Shown: positions 24,947 to 35,310 of the stretch, piece after piece
Numbering within the stretch: position 1 is the first letter of the stretch
How the letters are laid out: each line of letters opens with the position of its first letter
Origin: Verrucomicrobiia bacterium
Lineage (GTDB): Bacteria > Zixibacteria > MSB-5A5 > DSPP01
Direction of reading: 5' to 3'
DNA: 64,000 nt
Assembly: GCA_035574275.1 (NCBI GenBank)
Contig: DATLYY010000064.1
Location: 70,516 to 134,515 of the forward strand
Notes under the pieces: generated by a model
Database searches by the model: none
What the model saw: the letters and a program-made list of their open reading frames with translations, nothing else
Told to the model about the DNA's origin: nothing
Program-made: the position numbers and the translations under genes

Positions 24947-25842
24947 TAAAACACTTTAATCGTCAAATAACGCCGGGGGTTGCGCCGGACATCGAGAATC
25001 AGCGAATCCAAATCCCGGGTGGTTTTGCGCATCTGGTCGTACAGCGTGCGGTCGTACACCAGTTTGCCCAAGGTTCCTTCCTGCTTTTCTATCTGTTCGG
25101 AAATGCGCCGGAAGGAAAGCCGGAGCGAATCGAGCCCCTCCACCAGCGGGGTGATCTTCTGCGAGGCGGTGTGCAGGTTGTCAAGGGTGGAGTCGAACGA
25201 CTCGGCATTTTTGGCTATTGTGGTTTTTAACTGGCTGGCGGCGCGGGAAAGGTCATCAAACGCGTTGTTAACCTTCCCTTCATTCTTGGCCAACATTCGA
25301 TTCAGCCGTTTACTCGTTTCCTCCGCCTGTTCCACGATGGAGGTAAGTTTTCCCAAATATCCCGGCGAGGCGATGGAGCCGCGCAACGCCTCCACCAACT
25401 GTTTCACCTCGTCCATCATCCGTCCCATCATTCCCATCACTTCCGGAATGCCGGTGTCGTAAAAGCCGCGGGGGTAAGGGGTCAACGGCAGAAGGGTGTC
25501 CGATTTCCCCGTTTCCACCGCAACGAACCGCTCCCCCATCAGTCCGATGTTCATCACCGTAAAACGGGCATCTTTTTTCAGAATCACGTCGTTTTCCAAG
25601 GTGAAATGCACAAGTACATCCCCCCGGTAGAGCTCAATTTTCCGAACCTTTCCCTTCAGAACGCCGGAGACGGAGACCGGGTCCCCCGTAGAGAGGGAGC
25701 CGACGTTCGGAAACACCACGGCCATGAAATAGGTCTTCTGGCCGAAGCGGGTTCCCCGTATCCAGATGATTCCGTAAATCAACAAGGTGATGGCGGCCAG
25801 GATGACCAGCCCCACCTTCCATTCCGCTGTTTTTGGGCTCAT
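24946..25842 (-). CDS. MCE/MlaD-family lipid transport protein
   Basis: 298 residues. One N-terminal membrane helix (about 11-29) is followed by a single MCE domain (about 38-115: FPNVGSLSTGDPVSVSGVLKGKV, seen as landmark GDPVSVSGV) and a long helical tail (about 125-290) of coiled-coil character. MlaD-type proteins are inner-membrane anchored and carry phospholipids between membranes with an MlaE permease and MlaF ATPase. Neither partner is adjacent, so this is an orphan gene; it sits instead between hprK and a glucanotransferase. Length and single MCE fit MlaD. Confidence 0.85.
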   Translation of the reverse strand: MSPKTAEWKVGLVILAAITLLIYGIIWIRGTRFGQKTYFMAVVFPNVGSLSTGDPVSVSGVLKGKVRKIELYRGDVLVHFTLENDVILKKDARFTVMNIGLMGERFVAVETGKSDTLLPLTPYPRGFYDTGIPEVMGMMGRMMDEVKQLVEALRGSIASPGYLGKLTSIVEQAEETSKRLNRMLAKNEGKVNNAFDDLSRAASQLKTTIAKNAESFDSTLDNLHTASQKITPLVEGLDSLRLSFRRISEQIEKQEGTLGKLVYDRTLYDQMRKTTRDLDSLILDVRRNPRRYLTIKVF

Positions 25843-25872
25843 ATCCCCCTTATGGTATCGACACTAAAAGGG

Positions 25873-26841
25873 TTACTCGTAATCGCTTTCGAGGTAGCGT
25901 GTGGTCATTTTGCGGCGGTGGATTTCCTCCGACAGCCTTTGGGCGAACCCCTCCGCCGTATTCTCGCCATACACTTTCAGCATGTGGTTCATGGCGATCA
26001 CTTCGGAAATCACGGTAATATTTTTTCCGGGGGAGAGGGGAATGGTGACCACCGGAATTTCCACCCCCAGAATGGTGGTGTGTTTTTCCTCCAGGCCTAG
26101 CCGTTCGTATTGCTCCTCCTCCGACCAGATGGTCAACCGGACCTCCACTTCAATCCGTTTCTGCAACCGGATGGAGCGGATGCCAAAGAGTTTTTCGATA
26201 TCGATGATTCCAATACCCCGCACTTCCATGTGGTGGCCCAACAGCTCAAACCCCGTTCCGACAATGACTTCCGGTGCTTTTTTGATGATGCGCACCATAT
26301 CGTCGGCCACCAAGCGGTGTCCCCGCTCCACCAAATCAAGCGCGGTTTCGCTTTTCCCCACGCCGGATTTTCCCGTGTACAAAAGTCCCACCCCATAGAC
26401 GTCCACCAGCGATCCGTGCACAGTGGTGGTGGGGGCAAATGCGTGGTCCAGAAAGACGGAGAGCCGGCTTTCCAACTCGGTGGTGGTCAGCTTGGAACTC
26501 AAAAGCGCCGTGTCGGTCTTTTGGGCCGCCTCCAAAAGTTCCGGCGGAGGGGACAATCCCTTGGAAATGATGACCACCGGCAAGTTGAAGGAAAAAAGGC
26601 GCATGCAGGCCTCGCGCCTTTTATCCGGCGGCTGGCTGGTCAAAAAGGCGATTTCCGTTTCTCCCAGAATCTGCGTTCGTTTGGAGGCAAACCGTTCGGT
26701 AAAACCGGCCAAAGCCAGGCTGGGACGGTGAATCTCGTTGTTTAAAATCGGACGGGAAAGGCCGGAATTACCGGTCAAAACTGACAGTTCGAGATACTCC
26801 TTTTTTTCACTGTAAAGGGTCTCGACCGTCAAAGAGTTCAT
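25873..26841 (-). CDS. hprK: HPr kinase/phosphorylase
   Basis: 322 residues. The N-terminal domain (about 1-130) is of DRTGG type; the kinase domain carries His142 (VHGSLVDVYG), the P-loop GKSGVGKS at 157-164, VADDMV and the HprK signature MEVRGIGIIDIEKLFG. The enzyme phosphorylates and dephosphorylates HPr Ser46. No ptsH, ptsI or EII gene is visible, as in many Gram-negative bacteria where HprK works with an incomplete PTS. The start overlaps the hpf stop as ATGA, matching the frequent hpf-hprK linkage. Confidence 0.95.
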   Translation of the reverse strand: MNSLTVETLYSEKKEYLELSVLTGNSGLSRPILNNEIHRPSLALAGFTERFASKRTQILGETEIAFLTSQPPDKRREACMRLFSFNLPVVIISKGLSPPPELLEAAQKTDTALLSSKLTTTELESRLSVFLDHAFAPTTTVHGSLVDVYGVGLLYTGKSGVGKSETALDLVERGHRLVADDMVRIIKKAPEVIVGTGFELLGHHMEVRGIGIIDIEKLFGIRSIRLQKRIEVEVRLTIWSEEEQYERLGLEEKHTTILGVEIPVVTIPLSPGKNITVISEVIAMNHMLKVYGENTAEGFAQRLSEEIHRRKMTTRYLESDYE

Positions 26842-27194
26842 TCTTCCTCTTCCTCCGTGTCGGCCGCCCTGCCCGCCTCCGTTTTTAACTGGTTTAGTTT
26901 CTTCTGATCTTTGATTTTCAGCTTTTCCTTGTGCCGTTTCAGTTGTTTTTCCATCTTCTCGGCCACTTTTTCAATCGAGGCCTGCATGTCGTTGGTGGCC
27001 ACTTTGGCGGTGATGAGCGTGCCGTACACCTTCAAGGTCCCCTCGGCCACTTGCTGGTAGCGATCCTTGGTCAAAATCAAGTGACAATCGACGATATTTT
27101 CAAAATAGCGCTCCAGCTTGGCAAAGTTTTTTTCGGCGAATTCCTTCAAATTCCCATTCAGGTCGAAATGGCGCGCGGTTATTCTAAGCTGCAT
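26838..27194 (-). CDS. hpf: Ribosome hibernation-promoting factor, short form
   Basis: 118 residues. The beta-alpha-beta-beta-beta-alpha domain of HPF/YfiA is present: MQLRITARHFDLNGNLKEFAE at the start, then KLERYF, LILTKDRY and DMQASIEKVAEKMEKQLKRHKEKL. The acidic tail (TEEEEE) replaces the dimerisation domain of long HPF. It blocks the A and P sites of idle ribosomes. It is encoded between glpX (12 bp upstream) and hprK (4-bp overlap). Confidence 0.92.
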   Translation of the reverse strand: MQLRITARHFDLNGNLKEFAEKNFAKLERYFENIVDCHLILTKDRYQQVAEGTLKVYGTLITAKVATNDMQASIEKVAEKMEKQLKRHKEKLKIKDQKKLNQLKTEAGRAADTEEEEE

Positions 27195-27206
27195 GGTTTT
27201 TTCCTT

Positions 27207-28166
27207 TCATTCGTAGTCCGGCATCCGGTCGAACAGATGCCGGGTGGTGATAAATCGCAGGGTGCCGGTTTTGGAACGCATGACCAGGGAATGCGTTTCC
27301 GCCCCTCCGGGAAAGAAATGCACCCCTTTCAGCAAATCCCCGTCCGTCACCCCCGTGCAGGCGAACATGATATTGTCCCCCCGGGCCAGTTCCTCGCAGG
27401 TGTAAATTTTGTTCACGTTTTTTACCCCCATTTTTTTAGCCCGCTTGATTTCCTCCTCGTTTCTGAAAACCAATCGGCCCTGAAACCCCCCTCCCAAACA
27501 GCGCAAAGCCGCCGCCGCCAAAACCCCTTCCGGCGCCCCCCCGGTTCCCAGAAGCACGTCCACCCCGGAGTCCGGCAGGGCGGTGGCAATGGCGGCGGAA
27601 ACGTCCCCATCCGGAATCAAATGAATCCGGCAGCCCAGTTTGCGCACCCGCCGCACCAGTTCCTCGTGGCGCTGGCGGTCCAGGACCACCACGGTCAGGT
27701 TTTCCACCGGCAGTTTTTTGGCGTCGGCAATGTTTTTTAAGTTTTCCTCCACCGATTTGGACAAATCGATCGCTTCCTCCGCTTCTTTGCCTACCGCAAT
27801 TTTTTCCATATAGGTGTCCGGGGCGTGCAGGAAATGCCCGTGCTCGGCCGCCGCCACGACCGATAGGGCATTGGAACGGCCAAAGGCCACCGAATTGGTG
27901 CATTCCAAAGGATCCAAGGCGATATCCACTTTGGGCGGTTTTCCGTTCCCCAGTTTTTCCCCTATGTAAAGCATCGGGGCTTCATCCCGCTCCCCTTCAC
28001 CGATAACCACAACCCCGGAGAACTGTATGGCGGAGAAGGCCTTACGCATCGCTTCCACGGCCGCATCATCGGCCTGATGGGCATCCCCTTTCCCCATCCA
28101 CCCGGCGGAAGCCAAAGCCGCTGCCTCCGTCACCCGCACCAACTCCAGCCCTAAATTGCGGTCCAT
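27207..28166 (-). CDS. glpX: Fructose-1,6-bisphosphatase class II
   Basis: 319 residues. GlpX-type Li-sensitive phosphatase of gluconeogenesis. Landmarks are GKGDAHQADDAAVEAMR, VVIGEGERDEAPMLYIGE, DIALDPLECTN (metal and substrate binding) and VLLGTGGAPEGVLAAAAL, followed by GGAETHSLVMRS. It complements the pfkA-gap-pgk-tpiA run upstream on the same strand, and the gene leads the operon continuing into hpf and hprK. Confidence 0.95.
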   Translation of the reverse strand: MDRNLGLELVRVTEAAALASAGWMGKGDAHQADDAAVEAMRKAFSAIQFSGVVVIGEGERDEAPMLYIGEKLGNGKPPKVDIALDPLECTNSVAFGRSNALSVVAAAEHGHFLHAPDTYMEKIAVGKEAEEAIDLSKSVEENLKNIADAKKLPVENLTVVVLDRQRHEELVRRVRKLGCRIHLIPDGDVSAAIATALPDSGVDVLLGTGGAPEGVLAAAALRCLGGGFQGRLVFRNEEEIKRAKKMGVKNVNKIYTCEELARGDNIMFACTGVTDGDLLKGVHFFPGGAETHSLVMRSKTGTLRFITTRHLFDRMPDYE

Positions 28167-28236
28167 ACGTCCCTATTCACCGATAACGACAAACGATTCG
28201 GTTTTACGGAAAAATTTCTGTGGCGACATCAGAACT

Positions 28237-28264
28237 AAAATACGGGATTTTAATCGGGAAGCAA
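28237..28264 (-). promoter_or_regulatory. Predicted promoter for glpX-hpf-hprK
   Basis: On the - strand, TTGCTT (28264-28259), 16-base spacer, TATTTT (28242-28237). It lies about 70 bp before the glpX ATG and just after a candidate terminator for the tRNA-Leu transcript. Confidence 0.4.
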
Positions 28265-28270
28265 TAGACA

Positions 28271-28296
28271 AAAAGCTACTTAGTAGAGGGGCTTTT
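28271..28296 (-). terminator. Candidate terminator after tRNA-Leu(GAG)
   Basis: On the - strand AAAAGC and GCTTTT form a 6-bp stem with a 14-base loop, ending in a T-run. It lies 18 bases past the tRNA 3' end. Confidence 0.4.
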
Positions 28297-28313
28297 CACT
28301 GCCGCCAATAAAC

Positions 28314-28395
28314 TGCCGAAGGCGGGATTCGAACCCGCACGCCTCACGGCGCCACCCCCTCAAGATGGTGTGTCTGCCAGTTCCACCACTTCGGC
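28314..28395 (-). tRNA. tRNA-Leu (anticodon GAG)
   Basis: 82 nt class II tRNA. Acceptor GCCGAAG/CTTCGGC, anticodon stem CCATC/GGTGG with loop TTGAGGG (anticodon GAG), long variable arm CGCC-GTGA-GGCG, T stem GCGGG/CCCGC with TTCGAAT. Discriminator A; CCA is not encoded. It follows secG, the same order as secG-leuU (also tRNA-Leu GAG) in E. coli. Confidence 0.97.
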
Positions 28396-28462
28396 AAAAT
28401 CCTTTCAGCGCCCCTCAAATGTAAACAAATTTTAAAGAAAAGAGCAACCCTTATGGAATTTC

Positions 28463-28480
28463 CCTCCCCTTGAGGGGAGG
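28463..28480. repeat. Inverted repeat between secG and tRNA-Leu
   Basis: CCTCCCC/GGGGAGG, 7-bp stem with a 4-base loop, in the 145-bp gap downstream of secG. No T-run follows in either direction, so it may be an RNA processing or weak termination site rather than a standard terminator. Confidence 0.4.
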
Positions 28481-28540
28481 AATTAAAACCTCGCTTTAAC
28501 CGGAGCCGAAGGGGAGGTCAACGACCGCCCTGCAGATGAA

Positions 28541-28963
28541 TTACTTCGGAGTCGCGGACTTTTGCTCGGTCGGTTTCTGGCTGCCCGGGGCGTTCGGGTC
28601 GAAAACGTTCGGCTCGGCCGGCTGGCCCGCCGCCGGCTGGGCATCCGGTCCCTGCTGGACGTTCACCGGTGCTTGCTGTTGGGGCATCGGAATCGTTCCG
28701 GCCGCCTTCTGCACGGCGCTTTCGGCACTGGAACTGGGTTTGATCATGGTCAAACCAACGGAAGTCAAGGCAAAAACCAGAGCCAAAATGGCCGTGGCCC
28801 GGGCCAAAAAGGTGGCCGCCCCCCGCCCGCCGAATACGGTGGAGGAAAAAGTCCCGCCTCCAAAAGCCCCCGCCAGCCCCTCCCCTTTGGCGGACTGCAT
28901 CAAAACCGAAATAATCAAACAAACCGCCACGATAATATGCAAGATAATCAACAGCGTGTACAC
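28541..28963 (-). CDS. secG: Preprotein translocase subunit SecG
   Basis: 140 residues. Two membrane helices (about 3-22 and 55-75) with the conserved link LMQSAKGEGLAGAFGGG...GGRGAATFLARAT between them. SecG joins SecYE in protein export. The tail (about 78-140) is long and rich in Pro, Gln and Ala, a feature common in larger SecG proteins. It lies 14 bp after tpiA, the usual tpiA-secG pair. Confidence 0.93.
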   Translation of the reverse strand: MYTLLIILHIIVAVCLIISVLMQSAKGEGLAGAFGGGTFSSTVFGGRGAATFLARATAILALVFALTSVGLTMIKPSSSAESAVQKAAGTIPMPQQQAPVNVQQGPDAQPAAGQPAEPNVFDPNAPGSQKPTEQKSATPK

Positions 28964-28977
28964 AAAACCTCCTTAAC

Positions 28978-29733
28978 TCACTTTGCCTTTTTAACTATCG
29001 TCACAAACTCGGCGGCCTTCAAACTCGCTCCGCCGACCAAAGCCCCGTCAATCTCCTCCTCGGCAAAAAGCCCGTCGGCAACCTCGGCCTTTACCGAGCC
29101 GCCATATAATATATGCAATTTTTGGGCTGTGGGAGTACCGACATGGGCGGAAAGTTTCTCGCGCAAAAAGCGGTGCGCCTCCGCGGCCTGCTGGGGGGTG
29201 GCATTCACCCCCGTGCCGATGGCCCAGACCGGCTCGTAGGCGATAATTAAATTTTTCTCCTTAAAATTGAGCCCATCCAGCCCTCCCGTTAATTGCCGTT
29301 GCAGAACCTCAAAAGTCCGGCCGCCTTCCCGTTCGGCCAGCGTTTCACCCAGGCAGAAAATTGGGATAAGCCCAAGTTCCAGGGCTTTTTTCAGCTTCCG
29401 ATTTATGATTTGGTCCGTTTCGCTAAAATGTTGGCGCCGCTCGCTGTGGCCGATAATAACTACTGAACAACCTGAACCAAGAAGCATGGAGCCGGAAATC
29501 TCGCCGGTAAAAGGGCCTTCGCTTTCAAAATGCATATTTTGAGCTCCGAGACGAATCGTGGTCCCTTTAATCGCTTCCCAAACGGCCGCAAGGGAGGTGA
29601 AGGGGGGGCAGAGAACGACTTCGACCGGTGGAAATTCGGGCGCATAGCGTGCAATGGCAGAAGCAAGGTCGCGGGCCAAGCTTGGAGTCGTGTTCATTTT
29701 CCAATTGCCGGCGACAAGACGGGGACGAATCAT
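28978..29733 (-). CDS. tpiA: Triosephosphate isomerase
   Basis: 251 residues. TIM barrel with Asn10-Lys12 (VAGNWKMN), His in IGHSERR, catalytic Glu in AYEPVWAIGTG and the phosphate loop YGGSVKAE, ending GGASLK. It interconverts dihydroxyacetone phosphate and glyceraldehyde 3-phosphate. Part of the pfkA-barrel-gap-pgk-tpiA-secG run. Confidence 0.98.
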   Translation of the reverse strand: MIRPRLVAGNWKMNTTPSLARDLASAIARYAPEFPPVEVVLCPPFTSLAAVWEAIKGTTIRLGAQNMHFESEGPFTGEISGSMLLGSGCSVVIIGHSERRQHFSETDQIINRKLKKALELGLIPIFCLGETLAEREGGRTFEVLQRQLTGGLDGLNFKEKNLIIAYEPVWAIGTGVNATPQQAAEAHRFLREKLSAHVGTPTAQKLHILYGGSVKAEVADGLFAEEEIDGALVGGASLKAAEFVTIVKKAK

Positions 29734-29761
29734 TCTTTGCGAGAGTTGAAAATTTTAAACC

Positions 29762-32599
<2,838 letters not shown>

Positions 32600-32607
<8 letters not shown>

Positions 32608-33640
32608 AGAACACCTCGGCGGTTTTATAATACTCTTCCGGTACGGTTTTCAGCTGTTTGGCGGCCTCCTCCAGCGGCACGGCGACGATTTCGGTTCCTT
32701 TCAGGGCGGCCATATACCCGAATTTTTTCCACTTAATCATTTCTACCGCAAAAACGCCGAAACGGCTGGCCAAGATCCGGTCAAACGCAGAGGGGGACCC
32801 CCCCCGCTGGATGTATCCCAAAGTCACCGGCCGGGCCTCAAATTCGGTCAGCTCCTCGATTTTTCGGGCCAAAACCTCGCCAATCCCCCCCAGCCGGGGA
32901 TGTCCGGCGGCGTCCGTTCCGGGCTGCCAAATATAGTCCCCCGGTTTGTCCTTTTCCAAGGAGATCTTGGCCCCCTCCGCCACCACCACAATCGAAAAAT
33001 ATTTTCCCCGGGCAAAGCGGGCTTCGATCACTTGGCAGATTTCCTTGACCCCCGTGGGGTGCTCCGGAATGATGATCAAATCGGCCCCGGAAGCGAGCCC
33101 CGCCGCCCAGGCAATCCAGCCGGTGTAGTGCCCCATCACCTCCACCACCAAAACCCGGTTGTGGCTTTCCGCCGTGGAGTGCAGCTTGTCAATGACCTCC
33201 ATCGCCGTGTTGACCGCGGTGTCAAAGCCGAAGGTCATATCGGTGCCCCAGATGTCGTTGTCAATCGTTTTCGGAACCCCTACGAGGGGGATGCCCATAT
33301 CAAAGAACTTTTTGGACAGCTTCATCGTCCCCTCGCCGCCAATGGCCACTAGGGCGTCAAGCCTGTTTTTTTTGACGTTGGCGAGTACTTCATCGGCGCC
33401 GTTGGGGATTTTAAAGGGGTTGTCGCGGGAGGTGCGCAAAACCGTCCCCCCCCGGCGCAGGATTCCGGAGACCGATTCCAGCCGCAAGGGTTCGAACCAG
33501 CCATCCCCCATCAACCCGCGCCATCCCTCGACGATGCCCCAAATGTCCCAGTTCTCCCGCAACCCCTTGCGGGTGACCGCGCGGATGACGGCGTTCAGGC
33601 CGGGGCAGTCCCCGCCTCCGGTCAGGACCCCGATGCGCAT
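32600..33640 (-). CDS. pfkA: 6-phosphofructokinase, group III-like
   Basis: 346 residues from ATG at 33640 (MRIGVLTGGGDCPGLNA). Residues 101-105 are GGEGT: Gly104 is the residue of ATP-using enzymes (PPi enzymes have Asp). Residues 123-129 are PKTIDND: Lys124 is typical of PPi-dependent and group III enzymes, where ATP-only bacterial enzymes have Gly. The combination is known from actinobacterial-type group III ATP-PFKs. Further landmarks are MTFGFDTAVNTA, VEVMGHYTGWIA and LGYIQRGGSPSAFDR. First gene of the glycolytic run. Confidence 0.95.
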
Positions 33641-33760
33641 GGTTTGTCCAATCCTTCCTTCACCGCTCTGAAAATACACTTCGGCGGGCGATGTGCAAGT
33701 TAGCGAGGAAAAAAATCAAGTGGGCGGGCGAAAAACGGTTTCCTTCACCCAAATCGCTTT

Positions 33761-34573
33761 TCACTGGAGGGACCCGATAGCTGTCCGCAGGCGTTTCAGG
33801 TTTTTCGCCAACCTGTGCTTCGATTGAAGCCCACACAAACATTCCAGATAAACCCTTGTTATTTCGCGGATGCTTTTTTCGTTTGCCAGAAGGTAGGATT
33901 TTGCAATGGTCGCTCTTTGATGGCGGGTCAAGTGCCGGTAGGCCCATTTAGAGCCGTACACCTGTTCGCCTTTGAGGGTCGCAGCGGCAAAGAAGACCAG
34001 CTTTCGCATTTCCTCGAGCAGCGACTGCGCCTGGAAAACATCGCTCCTTTTGACCGCCTTTAGGGCATCGTGTAAATAGAAAGGATACCAATTCAGATGA
34101 CGGCCGAGCTGCCGTTCGATGTCTCTGGATCGATTTCTCAGGCGGCTTTTTGCCAACACTCGTTTGAGCTTTCCGTTTCGATCGAAGAGAATCTTATAAT
34201 CCGAGTCGGGCATCTGCTCCGAGACGAAGCGCAACTGGCTGAAGATGAAATCGATCTCAAGCCCAATGGGAGGAAACCGATTTTTGCTGTAAAGCGCAGC
34301 GGTCATTTTGCAATGTTCCCAGCCCCGGTCAAGAGAGGCAACGGGTGTCCCCACAGCGGCCATCAGACGGCGTCTTAAGCCATAGACGTTGAAAAATGCT
34401 TTGGCGCTGTTCTCTGTAGCGATGCCGAAGTCGATGTCGGAATAGCGATCCCGGTTCCGGTTCGCCAGCGACCCGCCGAGAAAGACACCTTCCACGTCCG
34501 GAACGGTTTTGAAGGCACAGACGAGCGCCTCTAAGACCTTTTGCCGCTGCACAGATTGTGGCGTCAAGGCCAT
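33761..34573 (-). CDS. Nucleotidyltransferase-domain protein
   Basis: 270 residues from ATG at 34573 (MALTPQSVQRQKV), 5 bp after the HAD gene. The NTP-transferase motif GGSLANRNRDRYSDIDFG (about 35-52) gives GS-x(n)-DxD, and a third acidic residue is likely in GLEIDFIF (about 107-114). The C-terminal half is helical, as in aminoglycoside/lincosamide-type nucleotidyltransferases or MNT toxin-antitoxin enzymes. Substrate unknown; no HEPN partner is present. Confidence 0.72.
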   Translation of the reverse strand: MALTPQSVQRQKVLEALVCAFKTVPDVEGVFLGGSLANRNRDRYSDIDFGIATENSAKAFFNVYGLRRRLMAAVGTPVASLDRGWEHCKMTAALYSKNRFPPIGLEIDFIFSQLRFVSEQMPDSDYKILFDRNGKLKRVLAKSRLRNRSRDIERQLGRHLNWYPFYLHDALKAVKRSDVFQAQSLLEEMRKLVFFAAATLKGEQVYGSKWAYRHLTRHQRATIAKSYLLANEKSIREITRVYLECLCGLQSKHRLAKNLKRLRTAIGSLQ

Positions 34574-34578
34574 CTGGT

Positions 34579-35310
34579 TTAATCTTGAAGCAGAACTTGC
34601 AATTGGGGCCAATTTTTGACTTGTCGGACATTTGGGTCGGAAGCGTACGCCCCGATGCGGCAGAACCAAAGGGGAGTCAAACCGGCTTTCTGTGCCCCGG
34701 TGACGTCCGCCTGCCAACTGTCCCCCAAATGAAAGCTCCGCTCGGGTGTTATACCCAGTGCCTCTAACGTCTTTTCGAATATGGCCAAATCCGGTTTGCG
34801 CCGGCCGAATTCGTCGGAGAATGAAAAGGTGTCGAAGAGCTCGAAAACGCCATGCTTTTGCAAAAGCCGCCGCAGGTAAACGCCGGAGGTGCGGCCGGTG
34901 TTGGAAATCAGGCCCAGCTTCCAGCCCCTTTGTTTCAGTTCTAACAACACGTCCCGAGTGCCGGGCATCGGAAAAGGGGAATGCACCAGAATTGGCTCTA
35001 AATAAGCGGTCAAAAGCTCGGGTTCGGGCAAATTGTTGGGAGTCTTGTCCTCAAACAGGAGATTCAGATACAGCCTCAACTGTTCGGATGGGACAATTTC
35101 CTGTCCGGTTTGCCAGGTTTGTTCCAGCCATTGCCAAGTGGTCTCATAAGCGGCGCGCATCCGCTCCCGTGATTTCTGATAATCGAAGCCGGCGGCCGCT
35201 TGCAGTATTTTTCCGATTTCAAGAAGGCGTAAATCCCGGCGGGCGTCGTCCACTTCCGGCACATCATAGATCAGTGTGTCCCATAGATCTACGGTTAGGG
35301 CCCGGTTCAT
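34579..35310 (-). CDS. HAD-superfamily hydrolase
   Basis: 243 residues from ATG at 35310, which overlaps the upstream phosphatase stop as ATGA. HAD motif I is VDLWDTLI with the second Asp replaced by Trp-Asp order (DLWDT; Asp7/Asp10), motif II LGLISNTGR, motif III K in GRRKPDLAIFE and motif IV LGDSWQADVTGA. The cap is helical (type C1). It hydrolyses a phosphorylated metabolite such as a phosphoglycolate- or nucleotide-like substrate; not specific. Confidence 0.85.
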   Translation of the reverse strand: MNRALTVDLWDTLIYDVPEVDDARRDLRLLEIGKILQAAAGFDYQKSRERMRAAYETTWQWLEQTWQTGQEIVPSEQLRLYLNLLFEDKTPNNLPEPELLTAYLEPILVHSPFPMPGTRDVLLELKQRGWKLGLISNTGRTSGVYLRRLLQKHGVFELFDTFSFSDEFGRRKPDLAIFEKTLEALGITPERSFHLGDSWQADVTGAQKAGLTPLWFCRIGAYASDPNVRQVKNWPQLQVLLQD

